DNA of 64,000 nucleotides from Plantago ovata (taxonomy: Eukaryota; Streptophyta; Magnoliopsida; Lamiales; Plantaginaceae), in contig CM051456.1 in assembly GCA_028274465.1 (NCBI GenBank), positions 126,558,880 to 126,622,879 of the forward strand, read 5' to 3'. Each line of letters begins with the position of its first letter. Position 1 is the stretch's first letter. Of this stretch, positions 40,402-52,257 are shown one piece after another. The notes below the pieces were generated by a model, which searched no databases, had not been told where the DNA came from, and worked only from the letters and a program-made list of their open reading frames with translations. A program made the translations under genes and the position numbers.

Positions 40402-43166
40402 ATGGCGTCTGCAACCTTGCCACTTCCACTTGGTACTACTGTTGACCCTATCTTCTTGTTGATTTACATTGTTTGCTTTCAATGTTATAAATAAGTGTAA
40501 CAACTTACTTTCAATTATTATGTGATGTAAAGTAGGACTGAATGGAATTGTTCAAAAACTTGGATTAAGTCTTGTTATTTTCATCTTAAAAACAAACAGT
40601 TCAGTTCGTTCAAATTTATTAGTTGTTATTTATATTATAAATAAGTTCACATTAATTTTAATTTCTGTTCCGACGAATAGAACAGAGCCTAACTGAGCAG
40701 AAAGTCATAAGTATATATGAATTTGAAACTTCAAGTTTACACTTTCCAAATGTAGTAGCAGGGCTCAAGAAAGAATCTTTAGTTAGTTAGATAGGCAGTT
40801 TTCGCTGTAGGCACAAATGTGGCTTGGATATAGTTAACATAGAAGTGCATTTAATTAACATTTGAGTTTTGGACTAGAACATGTGAATTCAATGAGTAGG
40901 TATCGCATTTTGGAATGGTGAGAAAGGCTTCACGTTGTGCTTGCAGAATGGTGAAGTTCGTGTTTGTAGTTGACGTATTTTATGACATCAGAAGTAGATG
41001 ATAACTGATCCATTTTTAACATCTTTATGAAATTGGAAGCTTGTGATTATGTTATTGTTTCACTTGGTTTTCCATATGTTGTCACACAATTTGGTTAAAA
41101 GATATCAAAAGTTATTTGTTTGCAGTGGAATTCATCTGATTGATTTATATTCAGGTTCTATATTTCGGAAAAGTAATCATAGTGGTCTGCAAGGAGTCCA
41201 GAAAACACATATTGAATGTGCTGCGATACAAGGCTCACGGGTAGAACATAGATTGAGAACTTCAAACAAGTATTGCCACCTGGATGATTGTACAGTTATG
41301 GAGCGCAGAAGCTTTATCAAATTAAGTGTCGGATTTTTAAGCTTCCTGACCGGTTCTAAAATTGCTGAGGCAGCAGGATTGCCCCCAGAGGATGTGCCAA
41401 AGCTTTGTGATGATGCATGTATGAAAGAGCTTGAAAATGTATGGTGAGATTACTAAACTCTTTTAACTTTTTACATAAAGCATTCATTATCTGAGTTCAT
41501 AAAAGTGACTTAAAATTATTACTCGTAAAAATAATCTTTATCGAAGGTGATTTGCATTTGTAGCCTCTGGACTGTCTTGTTATGAATGTGTGAAAACCGT
41601 AGTATCCCCATTTTAGACAAATTTCTGCTGTATGATCCTTAAGTAGATATATCAGGGAGGATCTAATGTCTGTGAAGGGTACGAGCTAACTCTTGAAATA
41701 TTCTCCGGTTGTCAAAGGTACCTATGGTGACTACTGAATCCGGCTTGCAGTACAAGGATATCAAGATTGGTGCAGGACCAAGTCCACCTGTTGGATTTCA
41801 AGTATGCACCTACTGATTTGAGTCAGTTTACGATTCAGTGAATTGAAGTTGTCTGCAACGCTTCACGTAAATATGAAACTAAACGTTTTCATATAATATC
41901 CTTCTAAACAGGTAGCTGCAAATGTTGTTGCCATGGTTCCTTCTGGCCAAATATTTGACAGGTAATTTCTGTTCTTCATTTTCGATTCTGCCTTTTTCTA
42001 TTCTCTTCTGGAAAAGACTTTTGCCTTTATCTGATCTTGAATCAGAAGAAATTTGTCACAACCTGCAACCTTGTCAAGTGCTGTTTGCTAATGCTTACAT
42101 GTATGCATCACCTCAGGTATATTATTACCTTATCTTTTTTATTGTGCTTCCAATGGCAGTTCACTAGAGAAAAAGCAGTTGTATATCTTCCGCATTGGCT
42201 CTGGCCAGGTGAGTCATGGCTTTCCTTTTACTTGAAGGCCGCCTATTCATGGCCTGGTTACTTGATTTCCTGCTCGCTGAGTAGCTGACTATTTGCAATT
42301 GATATGCATAGGTCATCAAGGGACTGGATGAGGGTATCCTAAGCATGAAAGTTGGAGGAAAACGACGACTCTACATTCCTGGACCTGTAAGTACATAAGA
42401 TAAGAGTTTTGGCCTTCTTTCCCTTTTTCACACTCTAAACAAACACTAGGCATTAAGAGTAATCGCGAGAGAGCAACAAAATCCAGGAACATATCATAAC
42501 AAAGAATCTCCAGAAACTCAAACCAAAACCTGTAATGCTAATTTGAGTAAGAGTCTTTGTGAAGCAAGATGTCAATAAACAGGATTTGAATTTGATATGC
42601 TGTATTATCATGGATTGGTGAACTATATATGCAATAGTCCTTGAACAGTTGAACTTTACTCTGATCATGCAAAAACATTTATGTCATTCAAATTCAGACA
42701 TGAAAGGCTTCTCACAGAAACACATTGGCTTTAGGAAACTATGCAGGAAAGCTCTAAGGCCTAATTAAGCCCCTTGAAAGGCCAGATCATATGAAATCAT
42801 CCTTTCTGTTCATTGTCTTCTTTCTTCGATATTATTCTGGTTTGTCCCCATAAGTAACTCTGAAGTTGAAATTACATGTGCTTAGTACGCAATGTCAAGT
42901 TTTTCGTTCTCTATTAAACTATTTAAACAGGGTTTTCCATGACGACTTGCACCAGTATCTTTATTTTATGCTGATCTAACGAACCCTAATATCATACTTT
43001 TAACTTGAAGCAACAACTAGTTGACATGAACTCGCTTTTGTTTGATCAGTTGGCATTTCCGAAAGGTCTCACCTCTGCTCCAGGAAGGCCTCGAGTGGCT
43101 CCTAACAGTCCGGTTGTATTCGATGTCAGTTTGGAATATATTCCAGGCCTTGAAGATGAGGAGTAA
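40402..43166 (+). CDS. Chloroplast lumenal FKBP-type peptidyl-prolyl isomerase (FKBP16-3-like)
   Basis: Seven exons: 40402-40432, 41155-41438, 41718-41801, 41912-41961, 42160-42208, 42312-42386, 43050-43166, all GT-AG, giving 229 residues. The protein starts MASATLPLPL, followed by a transit region rich in basic and hydroxylated residues. A twin-arginine lumenal signal (MERRSFIKLSVGF, then cleavage near AEA) targets the thylakoid lumen. The FKBP domain begins at TTESGLQYKDIKIG and includes VIKGLDEGILSMKVGGKRRL and the end PVVFDVSLEYIPG. FKBPs catalyse prolyl cis-trans isomerisation; plant lumenal FKBP16 members are linked to thylakoid complex assembly and several lack strong isomerase activity. 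The tiny first exon (31 nt) is fixed by its ATG and phase; exon 2 uses the acceptor at 41154 because the earlier AG at 41125 would run into a stop. Confidence 0.92.
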
Positions 43167-43530
43167 AGCCTCAATCATCAATTTTTATTGATCATCTTCG
43201 ACCATACCCATTTGTGTGTACTTATTCTCATTAGTTCATTCTTTTTCATTCTAATTTCCATGAAATGATGAAATACAGAGAGAACATGAGCTCAATCCTC
43301 AATGGATGCAGATATAATAGGAGTTTTTCAACTGAGTAGCAAGGAGCCTACGTACGTAGTAAGGATTCATGAATGTCATCAGAGAAATCCTAAGCCATAA
43401 ATTACCTCTTTATTTGGTTTAAGTAGTATATGAAATGTACCCATACTGAGTAGTAACAATCATTAAAAGATAAAAATATTAATAAAAATCAGAATAGTGT
43501 CACAAAAAACAAGTTCCGCATGATGTCCCC
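43167..43530. other. Intergenic region, FKBP to chitinase 1
   Basis: Convergent 3' flanks of the FKBP gene (+) and the first chitinase (-). No gene seen. Confidence 0.5.
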
Positions 43531-44462
43531 TTAACATCTCAGGTTTTCACCAGGATCAACTCCAAGCAAACTAGAATACTCCATAAAATACCGAACGCGA
43601 GCAGAAACGGTGTTCGGATTTCCTCCGTCACACTCAAGTCGACCATTAATGGCACGAATCGTGGCCCCAAAACCTTGGCCAGAAATCAAGGCATCATGGC
43701 AATTGTTCATCCAGAACCACAAGGCAGTCCTGAAAGATATAACAGGGTCTGTAGCCACAATTTCAGGATTGTTCAAACCGTCGAAGCCAATGCTGTTGCC
43801 AGCTGGACCGTAGTTGAAGTTCCATGACAATTGGATGGGACCACGACCGTAGTAATTCCTGCCTGGAGCGCAGGGATACTGGGTGTTGTTTTCGTCGCAG
43901 TAGTCTCCACTCGGACCGTTTATCTCCTCTATGTAACAAAAATCTGCAGAAAATATAGATGGAAACTATCAGTGGAAGAGTTGTTTATGTAAAATACCTA
44001 AAATTTCTTTATACAAAAATCATATGTATTGCATTGACTAGCTAGCGAGCACTTACGTCCAGTTTCATGTGTGACATGAGCGAAAAACGCCGCGATCTCA
44101 CGCCTGGAATCGTCCGACGAACCGACCGTACCAAACTGCGGATATGAGCCGACCGCATCAAGAAACGCGCCACGTGTAAAGAATCCCCTCCCAGCGCAAT
44201 TCGCAGCAGATTCATCCGTTATTCCATTAAAGAACGCATCAGTCACAATATCAGCTACCGACTGACCGTTACTGCTGGGCGGGGTAGAGCAAGCCCCACC
44301 CTGGCAGCCTCTACCGCAGTACTCGATGGTGGTACCGCAGTAGCCCCATTGACTGCAGCATTCGTTGGCAGCGCAACTGCAGTTCTGCCCAAAAACCGGG
44401 TTTAAGGATACTAGGAATACTGTGACGAGGGTGAATGTTAGCAAAGCTTGTGTGAAATTCAT
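43531..44462 (-). CDS. Class IV chitinase (GH19), copy 1
   Basis: Exons 44462-44057 and 43943-43531 join to 272 residues. A signal peptide (1-25, ending VFG) is followed by a chitin-binding hevein domain with eight cysteines ([11 protein letters not shown] to GGAC), a short S/P/N hinge, then the GH19 catalytic domain of class IV type with its short loops. Catalytic acids are E133 (HETG) and E142 (CYIEE). It hydrolyses beta-1,4-GlcNAc chains of fungal walls, in the apoplast given no vacuolar tail after NLRC. This copy is the most diverged of the array: it lacks the YCNQ cysteine near the C-terminus (YSSL instead) and has a cysteine in WMNNC where the others have V. TATA box at 44520-44527. Family call is firm. 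Confidence 0.93.
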
Positions 44463-44519
44463 ATTTGGGATTGATAAGTACTGGATTTTGTTGTGTTGAT
44501 CGATAATGGGGGGTGGGTG

Positions 44520-44527
44520 TATTTATA
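44520..44527 (-). promoter_or_regulatory. TATA box, chitinase copy 1
   Basis: TATAAATA on the minus strand, 58 bases before the ATG. Confidence 0.55.
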
Positions 44528-45412
44528 GAATTGCATGGATCCATTTTGTCAACGAGGTTACGGTTATGAGTTGTACACATCACAATAACGGTTGTACTGC
44601 GCGGGCTGAAATGAATTTTGACTTTGTCAATAGAGTTGAAATTGAAGTTCTAAGTTTGAATTTTGACGTGTATTATTAAGTTGGCTAATTAGGCATTCAG
44701 AAAGTTCTTGCTAGTTGTAATTGACAAAGTTTTGCTTTTGGACTCAAGTCACTATGTTGGACTAATCATGAAGTAAAACTTGATTTAGATTGATTTGAAC
44801 CAAAAAAGTTGATTTTAAATAATAATCTGATTTTAGAAAAAGTTAGGGACTTGTTTTTCTATTGACATCATTCATCTCTACAAGTTTTTATTTTCATATT
44901 TTCTTACTATATTATAGTACAAACCCCATCACTTAAACACATACAACAACATATTCCTACAAAACCATGGAAAACACAGACGCATCTGTTCAACCAGTAA
45001 AGTTTATTTGCCACTTTTATTGACCTTTTTGCTAAGTTCAACCAGTAACCAGTTTATTTGCCACTTTTATTGACCTTTTCTCCACCTTGCTAAATTGGAG
45101 TATTTGACAAGAACGTCCGAGGAGCTAGCATTCAGAAACCTGGAATTTGGAACCTGTTCTTCACCTTCTGGAGTATGTGACTAGATTTTGATGCAGATTA
45201 TCATGTTACTTAGGTGAGTACTTAGGTTCATGACATATCAAGAAAGTTTGGATTGATCTGTTATTGTTGAAAGGAATATAGGCCTTAATGTGCATGATAT
45301 TTGTTTTTCATTGGTGGTTTATGCAAGTTTTCCTATATAGTATTGGTAGCTTTATTTTAGGTTTAACTGGTCAACTTGTCACTGATCATTTCATCCATCA
45401 AACAAGAGAAAA
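44528..45412. other. Intergenic region
   Basis: Non-coding. A ~43-base direct duplication lies at about 44990-45081 (GTTTATTTGCCACTTTTATT twice). Confidence 0.5.
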
Positions 45413-45650
45413 ATGACAACCCAGCAGCTCAACAACTGCCATGTCACACCACCGCCGGAAGCCAAAACAGAGCTATCTCTGCCTCTGACGTTCCTGGATA
45501 TATTATGGTTAACTACCCCACCAATTCTACAGTTAAGGAAATCGGGTTCTACATAGTCCCCTGTGCCAAACCCGATTTCCTTACCGCACCACATCTCAAA
45601 CAATCACTCTCCCTCATAGGGAAAAGCCCGGACATGGATTTTCATTGACA
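45413..45650 (+). pseudogene. BAHD acyltransferase N-terminal fragment
   Basis: From the ATG at 45413 a 47-codon frame contains CHVTPPP and LSLPLTFLDILWL, the N-terminal signature of malonyl/hydroxycinnamoyl-type BAHD acyltransferases, and stops at a TAG near 45554. Another frame then continues the homology as LTAPHLKQSLSLIGKSP before a stop at about 45647. The catalytic HxxxD and DFGWG regions are absent. It is a frameshifted remnant. Confidence 0.65.
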
Positions 45651-46171
45651 GCTAGAGGAAAAACAACACATTATCATCCAGAATCATGAATAAAAGATGT
45701 TCTAAGAACAATACATTATGAGATAGATGTCTTATTGAAATGCTAGGTTGTAAAATAACAAATGGTTCTTGGAAATACAATTAGCGAAACCTAGTTTAAA
45801 CTCACCAAGCTCTCTTCATATATCAGACCGCGTATACTAAGTTCAGCACCAAACACTTGATATTTTGTAATTTCGCTTGTGTTCAAATTAATGGATGTCA
45901 CGTGGTCATTGAAATTGGCATCAAATTCGATGGCAGCTGTTGATGGCTTGTTTAGTCCTGGTTGTTGGAGCAGAAACATAGTATCATTCTTCCAAGGCAG
46001 GCCATGGACTGCAGATGGCTGAGGACTTATTACGAATAGTTTGCTCCATGACTCCTTGACTCCATATTCCTTCATCACCCATACCTCACCAGGTTCTGTG
46101 TAACTGTAACCATGCTTGAAGTTCACAACTCCAAGACAATTATTTAGGAGAATCGGGCGGGGGAATCGGGT

Positions 46172-46486
46172 AAATTGCATTTTTGGTCCCTTATGTCGAC
46201 ATCTGCAGCGTATTTGATCCCTTTTTTTTTATACATGGCAAATACGGTCCTCTTTTCCATAAACTTTGTAACTGCTGATTTGTCCGATGAGTTGGCCATG
46301 ACATGGACGAATTTAGGTGAGGAACGAACTGAGTGGTAAGCAAATTACATATAAATCTTGTGTCCAATCGTTTACAAATTACGAACACTAAACCCTAACT
46401 TGATTTCCGACAAACTGAGATCCAACTCGTGGGATTTTGGGATGCCAAACACTTCTTCCAGGTCATCTCATGGAGCATCTCAAATC
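46172..46486. mobile_element. Part of repeat inserted in F-box gene
   Basis: It begins TAAATTGCATTTTTGGTCCC, the same end as the foldback element at 63373-63617. The rest shares no clear inverted end, so the copy is truncated or rearranged. Confidence 0.45.
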
Positions 46487-46692
46487 AGAGCTGAATCGAG
46501 CTCTGAACAGAGCTAATCAAGCTCTGAACAGAGCTTGATTAAGCTCTGAAAAATAGAGCTTCATCAAGCTCTGAAATAGAGCTTGATGATCAAGCTCTGA
46601 AATAGAGCTTGATGAAGCTCTCTCTTTCAGAGCTTAATCAAGCTATGTTCAGAGCTTGATTAAGCTATATTCAGAGTTTAATTAAACTATAT
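46487..46692. repeat. Array of eight short palindromic units
   Basis: About 205 bases hold eight consecutive imperfect hairpins built on AAGCTCTGAA-(2-5 nt)-AGAGCTT, for example CAAGCTCTGAACAGAGCTTG at 46518-46537 and CAAGCTCTGAAATAGAGCTTG near 46565. The last two units are diverged. It ends exactly where the F-box reading frame resumes. Confidence 0.85.
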
Positions 46693-47444
46693 TACCGTTG
46701 ACGGGGCCAACCATAACGAACTGCAAAGTCTCATAGTTATAGGCTATTAGATCTTTAAGAAGAGGTAAGATGGGTAATTGTGGACGGACCTCACGGTCAG
46801 GGGAATCCAAATTGTGAAAGGACAAGACCTCGTGGGTCTTTGCTAAGGGTGGAACACAACGGCGCCTGAGGAGGAGCATGGTGCCAGTGCCAGATCGCTG
46901 TTGTTTTAGGCGGTGGTTTCGGATAAAGGTTGGAGTTTTGAATAGCATAGACCATGACTTGGACACAAGCCTAAATCGGACGATAGATTTGATGGGCAAC
47001 CATTCCAGAGTTTCAGTTACCAATTTATCCGGTAAATCTTCTTCACTAGGTTTGAACCGTTTCTTGGCCTCTGAGTTCCCAATTAAACCTCTCATGATTA
47101 TAAGCAGAGCGATTAATTAATGGTGGTGAAAGGTTAAACCACAATTCCACAAGAACGAGCTGCAAGTTGTGGAATTGTGATTCTTCCTCACCGACATCAT
47201 ACGAGTTCAAGGTTTATTTCCGATTTGTTGGGCTTGGGCTTCTAATTTTATGCCGCAAAATTGGGAAATTTTGCACTAACGCACAATTTCATCATTCATG
47301 AACTGGTTGCTCAGTTAAATAAGCTAAATTCAATATAGTGAAAAATATAACTTGCTAAAGAATGATTAAAGCCCCTCCAATCCCTTTTTTTTAGCGGTAT
47401 AGCACGAGAAGATCATGATCAGGTTATGGGATATGAGATATATA

Positions 47445-47705
47445 TATCATATCTCAGCTGGGAGTCTGGGACGATGATCATAAGCAGCAACGCTTGGGCT
47501 AATAGCAGGGACCCTGCATTCTGGAATGAGCCTGACAAGTTTCAGCCTGAAAGGTTTTTGAACAGTTCACGATTTTAAACATTGATCTCGTGTTAGCGAA
47601 TTTGGTGCATAAGTTCACATTGGAGTTGCCTGGTGGCCTAAGAGGGCAGGACTTTGACATACTTTGGTGTTACTATTTTGGAGGAAGGATCCACTCTTAG
47701 CTGTC
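47445..47705 (+). pseudogene. Cytochrome P450 (CYP71-clan) C-terminal fragment
   Basis: Plus-strand text reads [27 protein letters not shown] (the PERF region) then, after loss of the heme-binding segment, LANLVHKFTLELPGGLRG, the usual C-terminal piece after the heme loop. The FxxGxRxCxG motif is missing and stops intervene. A dead fragment of a CYP71-type monooxygenase gene. Confidence 0.75.
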
Positions 47706-47918
47706 GGCTGTAGCAACTCAATGTCATCACCAATAATGAGAATATTGTGTGTATCTCTGTTTCTTGAAATTGCCAATAAATCTCAAAGTTCAAATCAAAT
47801 AATCATTTTTAGACGACAAGTCGATTGACAACAGATAGGGTACATTTCTTTCTGGCATCAATGCATGTTTATTTTAACTTATTTTTATCATATAACCATG
47901 CTTCACTTCACTGTGTAT

Positions 47919-48934
47919 CTAACATCGAAGATTGGTTCCAGGATCGACTCCTAGTTGGTTACAGTAATTTGTGTAATACTGCACGCGGGCGCTCACAGTT
48001 GCTGGATTCCCTCCATTACACTCAATACTATTAATAGCACGGATCGTGGCTCCAAAGCCTTGTCCAGAAGTTATTACATTGTGCACGTTATTCATCCAGA
48101 ACCAGAGTGCAGTCCTGAAAGAGATGACATTGTCTGAAGCAACAATATCTGGATTATTGAGTCCATCAAATCCGATGCTCTGGCCTGCAGCATCGTAGTT
48201 GTAGTTCCATGACAATTGTAGAGGACCTCTACCGTAGTAACCTCTGTTGGGATTACACGGCCACTGTGGGAAATTTGTGTCACAATAGTTCCTAGTCGAT
48301 CCACCTTGCTCTTCTATGTAGCACAAAACTGCATCAGAAATTCACAACATAAATCAAATGCATGTTAAAGATTGACACGGAGAGTCAAACATGACATCGT
48401 CCATGGGATAGAGTGAGTGCTACTAAGGCTATCTCCAACATTGGATGAACTGTTGGAGATGAGCTGTGTCATCCTTGCTCACACGCTTTTGGGCATGTGA
48501 GTGGGGTTGACCCTTGCAAATGATTAACACAACTTACAACCAGTTTCATGTGTTATATGGGCGAAGAAGGCTGCAATCTCGCGTCTAGTGTCTGCACTAG
48601 AACCTGTAGTGCCAAACTGTGGATATGATCCAGCGGCTTGGAGAAAAGCAGCCCTGGTGTAGAACCCCCTTCCAGCACAACTGGACGGGGACTGATTGAT
48701 AATCGCGTTGAAGAATGCATCCGTGACAATACTGGCAACTCCAGTGCTACCGCTGTAACAAGGGCCTGACTGACATCCAGGGCCACAGTAATCGTTGCCA
48801 GTGCCACAATAACCGTACTGACTACAGCACAAGTCTGGTGCACAACTGCAATTCTGGGCCGAAACGCATGTTCCAGCAACCAGAATTATGGCTAGCAGGG
48901 TGTGAATTGCTATTCTTGAGCTTGAGGAATTCAT
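47919..48934 (-). CDS. Class IV chitinase (GH19), copy 2
   Basis: Exons 48934-48538 and 48328-47919 give 268 residues. The start chosen ([14 protein letters not shown]) opens the signal peptide and sits 54 bases from a TATA box; an in-frame upstream ATG at 49057 would precede that TATA box and is rejected. Hevein domain ([10 protein letters not shown] to SGPC), short S/G/T linker, GH19 domain with E130 (HETG) and E139 (CYIEE), [11 protein letters not shown]-terminus NLRC. The intron position matches the other copies. The intron (48329-48537) contains a small CTCCAACA foldback near 48430-48465. Intact. Confidence 0.93.
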
Positions 48935-48987
48935 AATGGTACAGAATGTAGCTGTTGGTTTGATATCACATGGCAGGTTAAGAAAGG

Positions 48988-48995
48988 TATTTATA
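48988..48995 (-). promoter_or_regulatory. TATA box, chitinase copy 2
   Basis: TATAAATA on the minus strand, 54 bases before the chosen ATG. Confidence 0.55.
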
Positions 48996-49374
48996 GACTG
49001 ACTTATAGTGCAAATGCAATTCAAACAATTTGTAGCACAGCCTTTAGATCTATTCAAATTGAATACTTCTTTTGGATAATTTAGACATTTGACATTTGAC
49101 AGAGTCCATATTAAAGACTTCAGTTAAGATGCTTGTGCTGTTACGTTCTTGTATTTTATTTTCTGTTTTCCGCAACTTTAAAATCTTCACGGCGCATGTG
49201 GATAGCAATTATATATTAATTGTACTTCTTCCTCTTCCTCTGTTCCGAATAAACTGATATTTTTATAAGTGTCAAAATTTACGTTGTGTTTGCAAATGTT
49301 TATTACAAGTGATTTCTTAATATAGAAGGTCATGTCCGCCTTGTGCAGTCAACCCGACTGTAAAGGGCCACACC

Positions 49375-49495
49375 TTAGCTGGGGCCTCAAATTTAGTTGT
49401 CCCCGTGGTGGTAAGTGTCTTCCATGATTCATGTGATTTGCTTAGGTTCTGTGTTCGAATCACCGTGCTGCTCCTTTTAAAAAAAGGCACCTGGC
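49375..49495 (+). repeat. Possible tRNA-derived SINE
   Basis: An A-box-like GTGGTAAGTGTCT (about 49408) lies about 40 bases before a B-box GTTCGAATC (about 49452), followed shortly by an A-run (49479-49485). No target duplication identified. Confidence 0.3.
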
Positions 49496-50649
49496 CTCTT
49501 AAATATTGTGAGACGCCACTGTTCATGGGTCCAGTTTACCCCCACTGAACCCACCCCATTACTGCGTGCAAATCGGCCATATCCTATAGTATCGTTTAAT
49601 AACAGAGCCACTTAGTTCATTAAGTATCACATTGATCAAATAATCCGCCTATGATTTCAAATATAGGAGTTGGATTGTCGCAATAACCCATTGATTACTT
49701 TCATGAGTCCCTCTACGGCTCTACCTAGCAAGGTCGGTATTCAAATTAGAAACGAAAGAGAGTTTTAAATATGGTGATTTGAAAGTATTGTTTTGAATAT
49801 CTAAAATGCCTTTTTTCGGCAGTGCAGAGGAGAGCGATGGAAGGCCGAAAAAGTCCTACGGGGACTTAAGTAAAACTGTAAAATTAGTTCAGTTTCAACT
49901 AACCAAAATACATGCATCTAGTCATTTTAAAGTTGTGGGTGTTGAGCTAGTAATTGTGGGTATTTAGCTGGAGATCACTGTACCACGTATATCACTCATT
50001 CATAAATCTTTTGGTTAAAATTGATCCACAATACACATTAATTAGATTTGAAGAATCTTTTAGGATATCTTACAGGTCATATCATGACGGGTTCAGTCCA
50101 ACAAAAAAACAATCTACACTCTAACGACGGATAAGAATAACTGACCCAACAAATAAATATAAAGACTATAACAAATAAACTTAATTACGTACTAACAGGT
50201 AAGATTAAAGATATCATATATGTTGGGATTCCAAGGACGCTTTAATTTGTACTATGTTACTATCATCACTTGGATAGGGAGCGCCTGTTGAAGCTTGTAG
50301 GTTTCCTACATCATTTTAGGGACTTTCTTTTTAGTTTATCAGTGTCATGTCAATGTCTTAAGTTGTTAATTATTATTTTTCACAATTTTCTTTCAAAAAA
50401 GTAATTTTTTTTAATTTAAAATATGACATCAACATTTGATGTGGCGGATTTGACTCTTCAACTCCCTTACAAAATCGGCAGTCAAATTAAATCAAAGAAA
50501 AAAATGACTAATTTTGTTAAAGATATTAAACTTTGGAATTAAATTTTTTAGCATGGACAAACATGATAATGCATATATACCCGTAAAACTTTGGGAAATA
50601 TATATATTTTTTGTTTCCATGCATGTCAAATTGACGGGACTAATGTTGC

Positions 50650-50960
50650 TAAGGAAAAGATCGGATATAATTTCAACTCTTCCAAAAGTCTAAGCTGTTG
50701 GGGAGGAATGAAATCTAATCATTTATATTAATTCTCCAATAATTCTCCGCACTCATGGCCGATTTCAACCTCTTTAGAGAGACCAATAGAGTGAAAATTT
50801 AATATAGGGCAAAGTTAGTCTCCAAGGAGATTCAAACCCAGGTGGACGTGAGTCAAATGACTCTGATACCATGATATATAGAATTCAAATTCTCCCAAAA
50901 TCAAAATAGTTTTTGAGAGAGTTGAAATTCTATCGATCAATAAAAATAAAGATCTCATGT
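50650..50960 (-). mobile_element. LTR-retrotransposon (TRIM-like) remnant
   Basis: On the minus strand TGGTATCAGAGTC (50862-50874) matches the common plant primer-binding site complementary to initiator tRNA-Met. It follows an LTR-like end (TTGAATTCTATATATCA), and a diverged similar segment lies near 50640-50700. A few hundred bases in all, no coding capacity. Confidence 0.4.
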
Positions 50961-51244
50961 TTAATTTTGAACAAAATCAATGATGTTTGAGCATAGTTTA
51001 TTGTAGCAACATGTATGGAGTTGCATGTTCAAAGACCGAGTGCATTTTCTCAGAAAGTTCAAGGAACGAGTACATAAATTAGTACATGCATGTTTATTTC
51101 AACTTCAACGTGGCTAGCTGATAGCTATACTATATCAATATGAGAATTGAGAAATGCTCCTGCGCTATATATGGAGGTGTGTAGTCACTTATTTCTATAT
51201 AATTATTCTTCACTCACTTCACTGTGTATATATATCATCTCTAA

Positions 51245-52187
51245 TTAACACCGAAGATTGGCTCCAGGATCAACTCCGAGTTGATTGCAGTAATTTATGT
51301 AATACCTAACTCGGGCATCCACAGTTCCTGGATTCCCTCCATTACATTCTCTACTGTTAATGGCACGAATAGTCGCTCCAAATCCTTGTCCGGAAGTTAT
51401 CGCATTATGAACATTATTCATCCAGAACCACAACGCAGTCCTGAATGAGATGACATTATCTGTAGCAACGATATCAGGGTTGTTTAGTCCGTCGAAACCT
51501 ATGCTTCTACCTGCAGCACCGTAGTTGTAATTCCATGATAGTTGCAGGGGACCTCTGCCATGGTAACTTCTGTTGGGTGCACATGGCCACTCTCTGTTAT
51601 TCGGGTCGCAGTAGTTAAACCCTGGATTTTGCTCTACTCTATGACACATAACTGCATTAGAAAGAGAAAAAAAAATCATACAAGTATTTTTTTGGATAGC
51701 GAATGCTACCAAAGGTCATAGCGGCCAGAGGGGACTGGGGAGTAATAACAACAATATATAGTAATGGGCTAATAGTAAAAGTTGAGAACTTACAGCCAGT
51801 CTCATGTGTTACGTGCGCGAAGAAAGCTGCAATCTCACGCCGGGCTTCTGTAGTGCCAAACTGCGGATAGGAACTAGCAGCTCGGATGAAAGCATCCCTG
51901 GTATAAAATCCTCTGCCAGCACAAGTGCCCGGGGACTGATTGATAATTCCGTTGAAAAATGCATCCGTCACAATGCTACCGACTCCAGTGCCACCTCCAC
52001 CGCCACCGCCACCTCCTGCTGGTGTGCAAGGGCCAGCTCGACACCCTTGGCCACAGTATTCATCGCCGAGGCCACAAAAACCCCACCGGCTGCAGCACAA
52101 GTTAGCAGCACAACCGCAATTCTGAGCTGAAATGCATGTTGCAGCAACAAGAATTGTGGCTAGGAGAGTTTGAATTGCAAGCTTCAT
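51245..52187 (-). CDS. Class IV chitinase (GH19), copy 3
   Basis: Exons 52187-51794 and 51651-51245 give 266 residues, starting MKLAIQTLL with a signal peptide ending ISA. Complete hevein domain ([10 protein letters not shown] to AGPC). The hinge is a run of nine glycines, unlike the S/P hinges of the others. GH19 domain with E129 (HETG) and E138 (CHRVE): the Y-I-E of other copies is H-R-V here, but the catalytic Glu stays. C-terminus [12 protein letters not shown] box 63 bases upstream. An upstream in-frame ATG (MPILLL) is less likely because the same M-x-x-A-I-x-TLL start is shared across copies. Confidence 0.93.
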
Positions 52188-52249
52188 GATTAATATAGTA
52201 TAGAGAAGTAGGAGTGTTTGGTGTGGTATCAAAAGCAATATTGGCATGG

Positions 52250-52257
52250 TATTTATA
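52250..52257 (-). promoter_or_regulatory. TATA box, chitinase copy 3
   Basis: TATAAATA on the minus strand, 63 bases before the ATG. Confidence 0.55.

Larger units (their letters stand above)
45791..47095 (-). pseudogene. F-box protein gene interrupted by repeat insertion
   Basis: The minus-strand frame from 47095 starts with an F-box (EEDLPDKLVTETLEWLPIKS, then VRFRLVSKSW and F-x-x-x-H) and reaches GPVNGN, the usual start of the F-box-associated domain, then stops at 46682. The C-terminal associated domain resumes at about 46172 (FPRPILLNNCLGVV) and runs through SWSKLFVISP and YQVFG to a stop at 45791. About 510 bp of foreign repeat sits between, and the middle of the associated domain is missing, so an insertion plus deletion disabled the gene. 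Intact relatives select substrates for SCF ubiquitin ligases. The N-terminal part could still give a 137-residue F-box-only product. Confidence 0.8.
48996..51240. other. Intergenic region between chitinases 2 and 3
   Basis: No gene seen. It holds a possible SINE (about 49375-49495) and a TRIM-like LTR fragment (about 50650-50960). Confidence 0.5.

Noticed and set aside
46487..46692. CRISPR-like array
   Set aside because: Units are contiguous imperfect palindromes without unique spacers, in a plant nuclear context.
48932..49057. N-terminal extension of chitinase copy 2 from the upstream ATG
   Set aside because: It would place the start upstream of the TATA box and ahead of a normal signal peptide.
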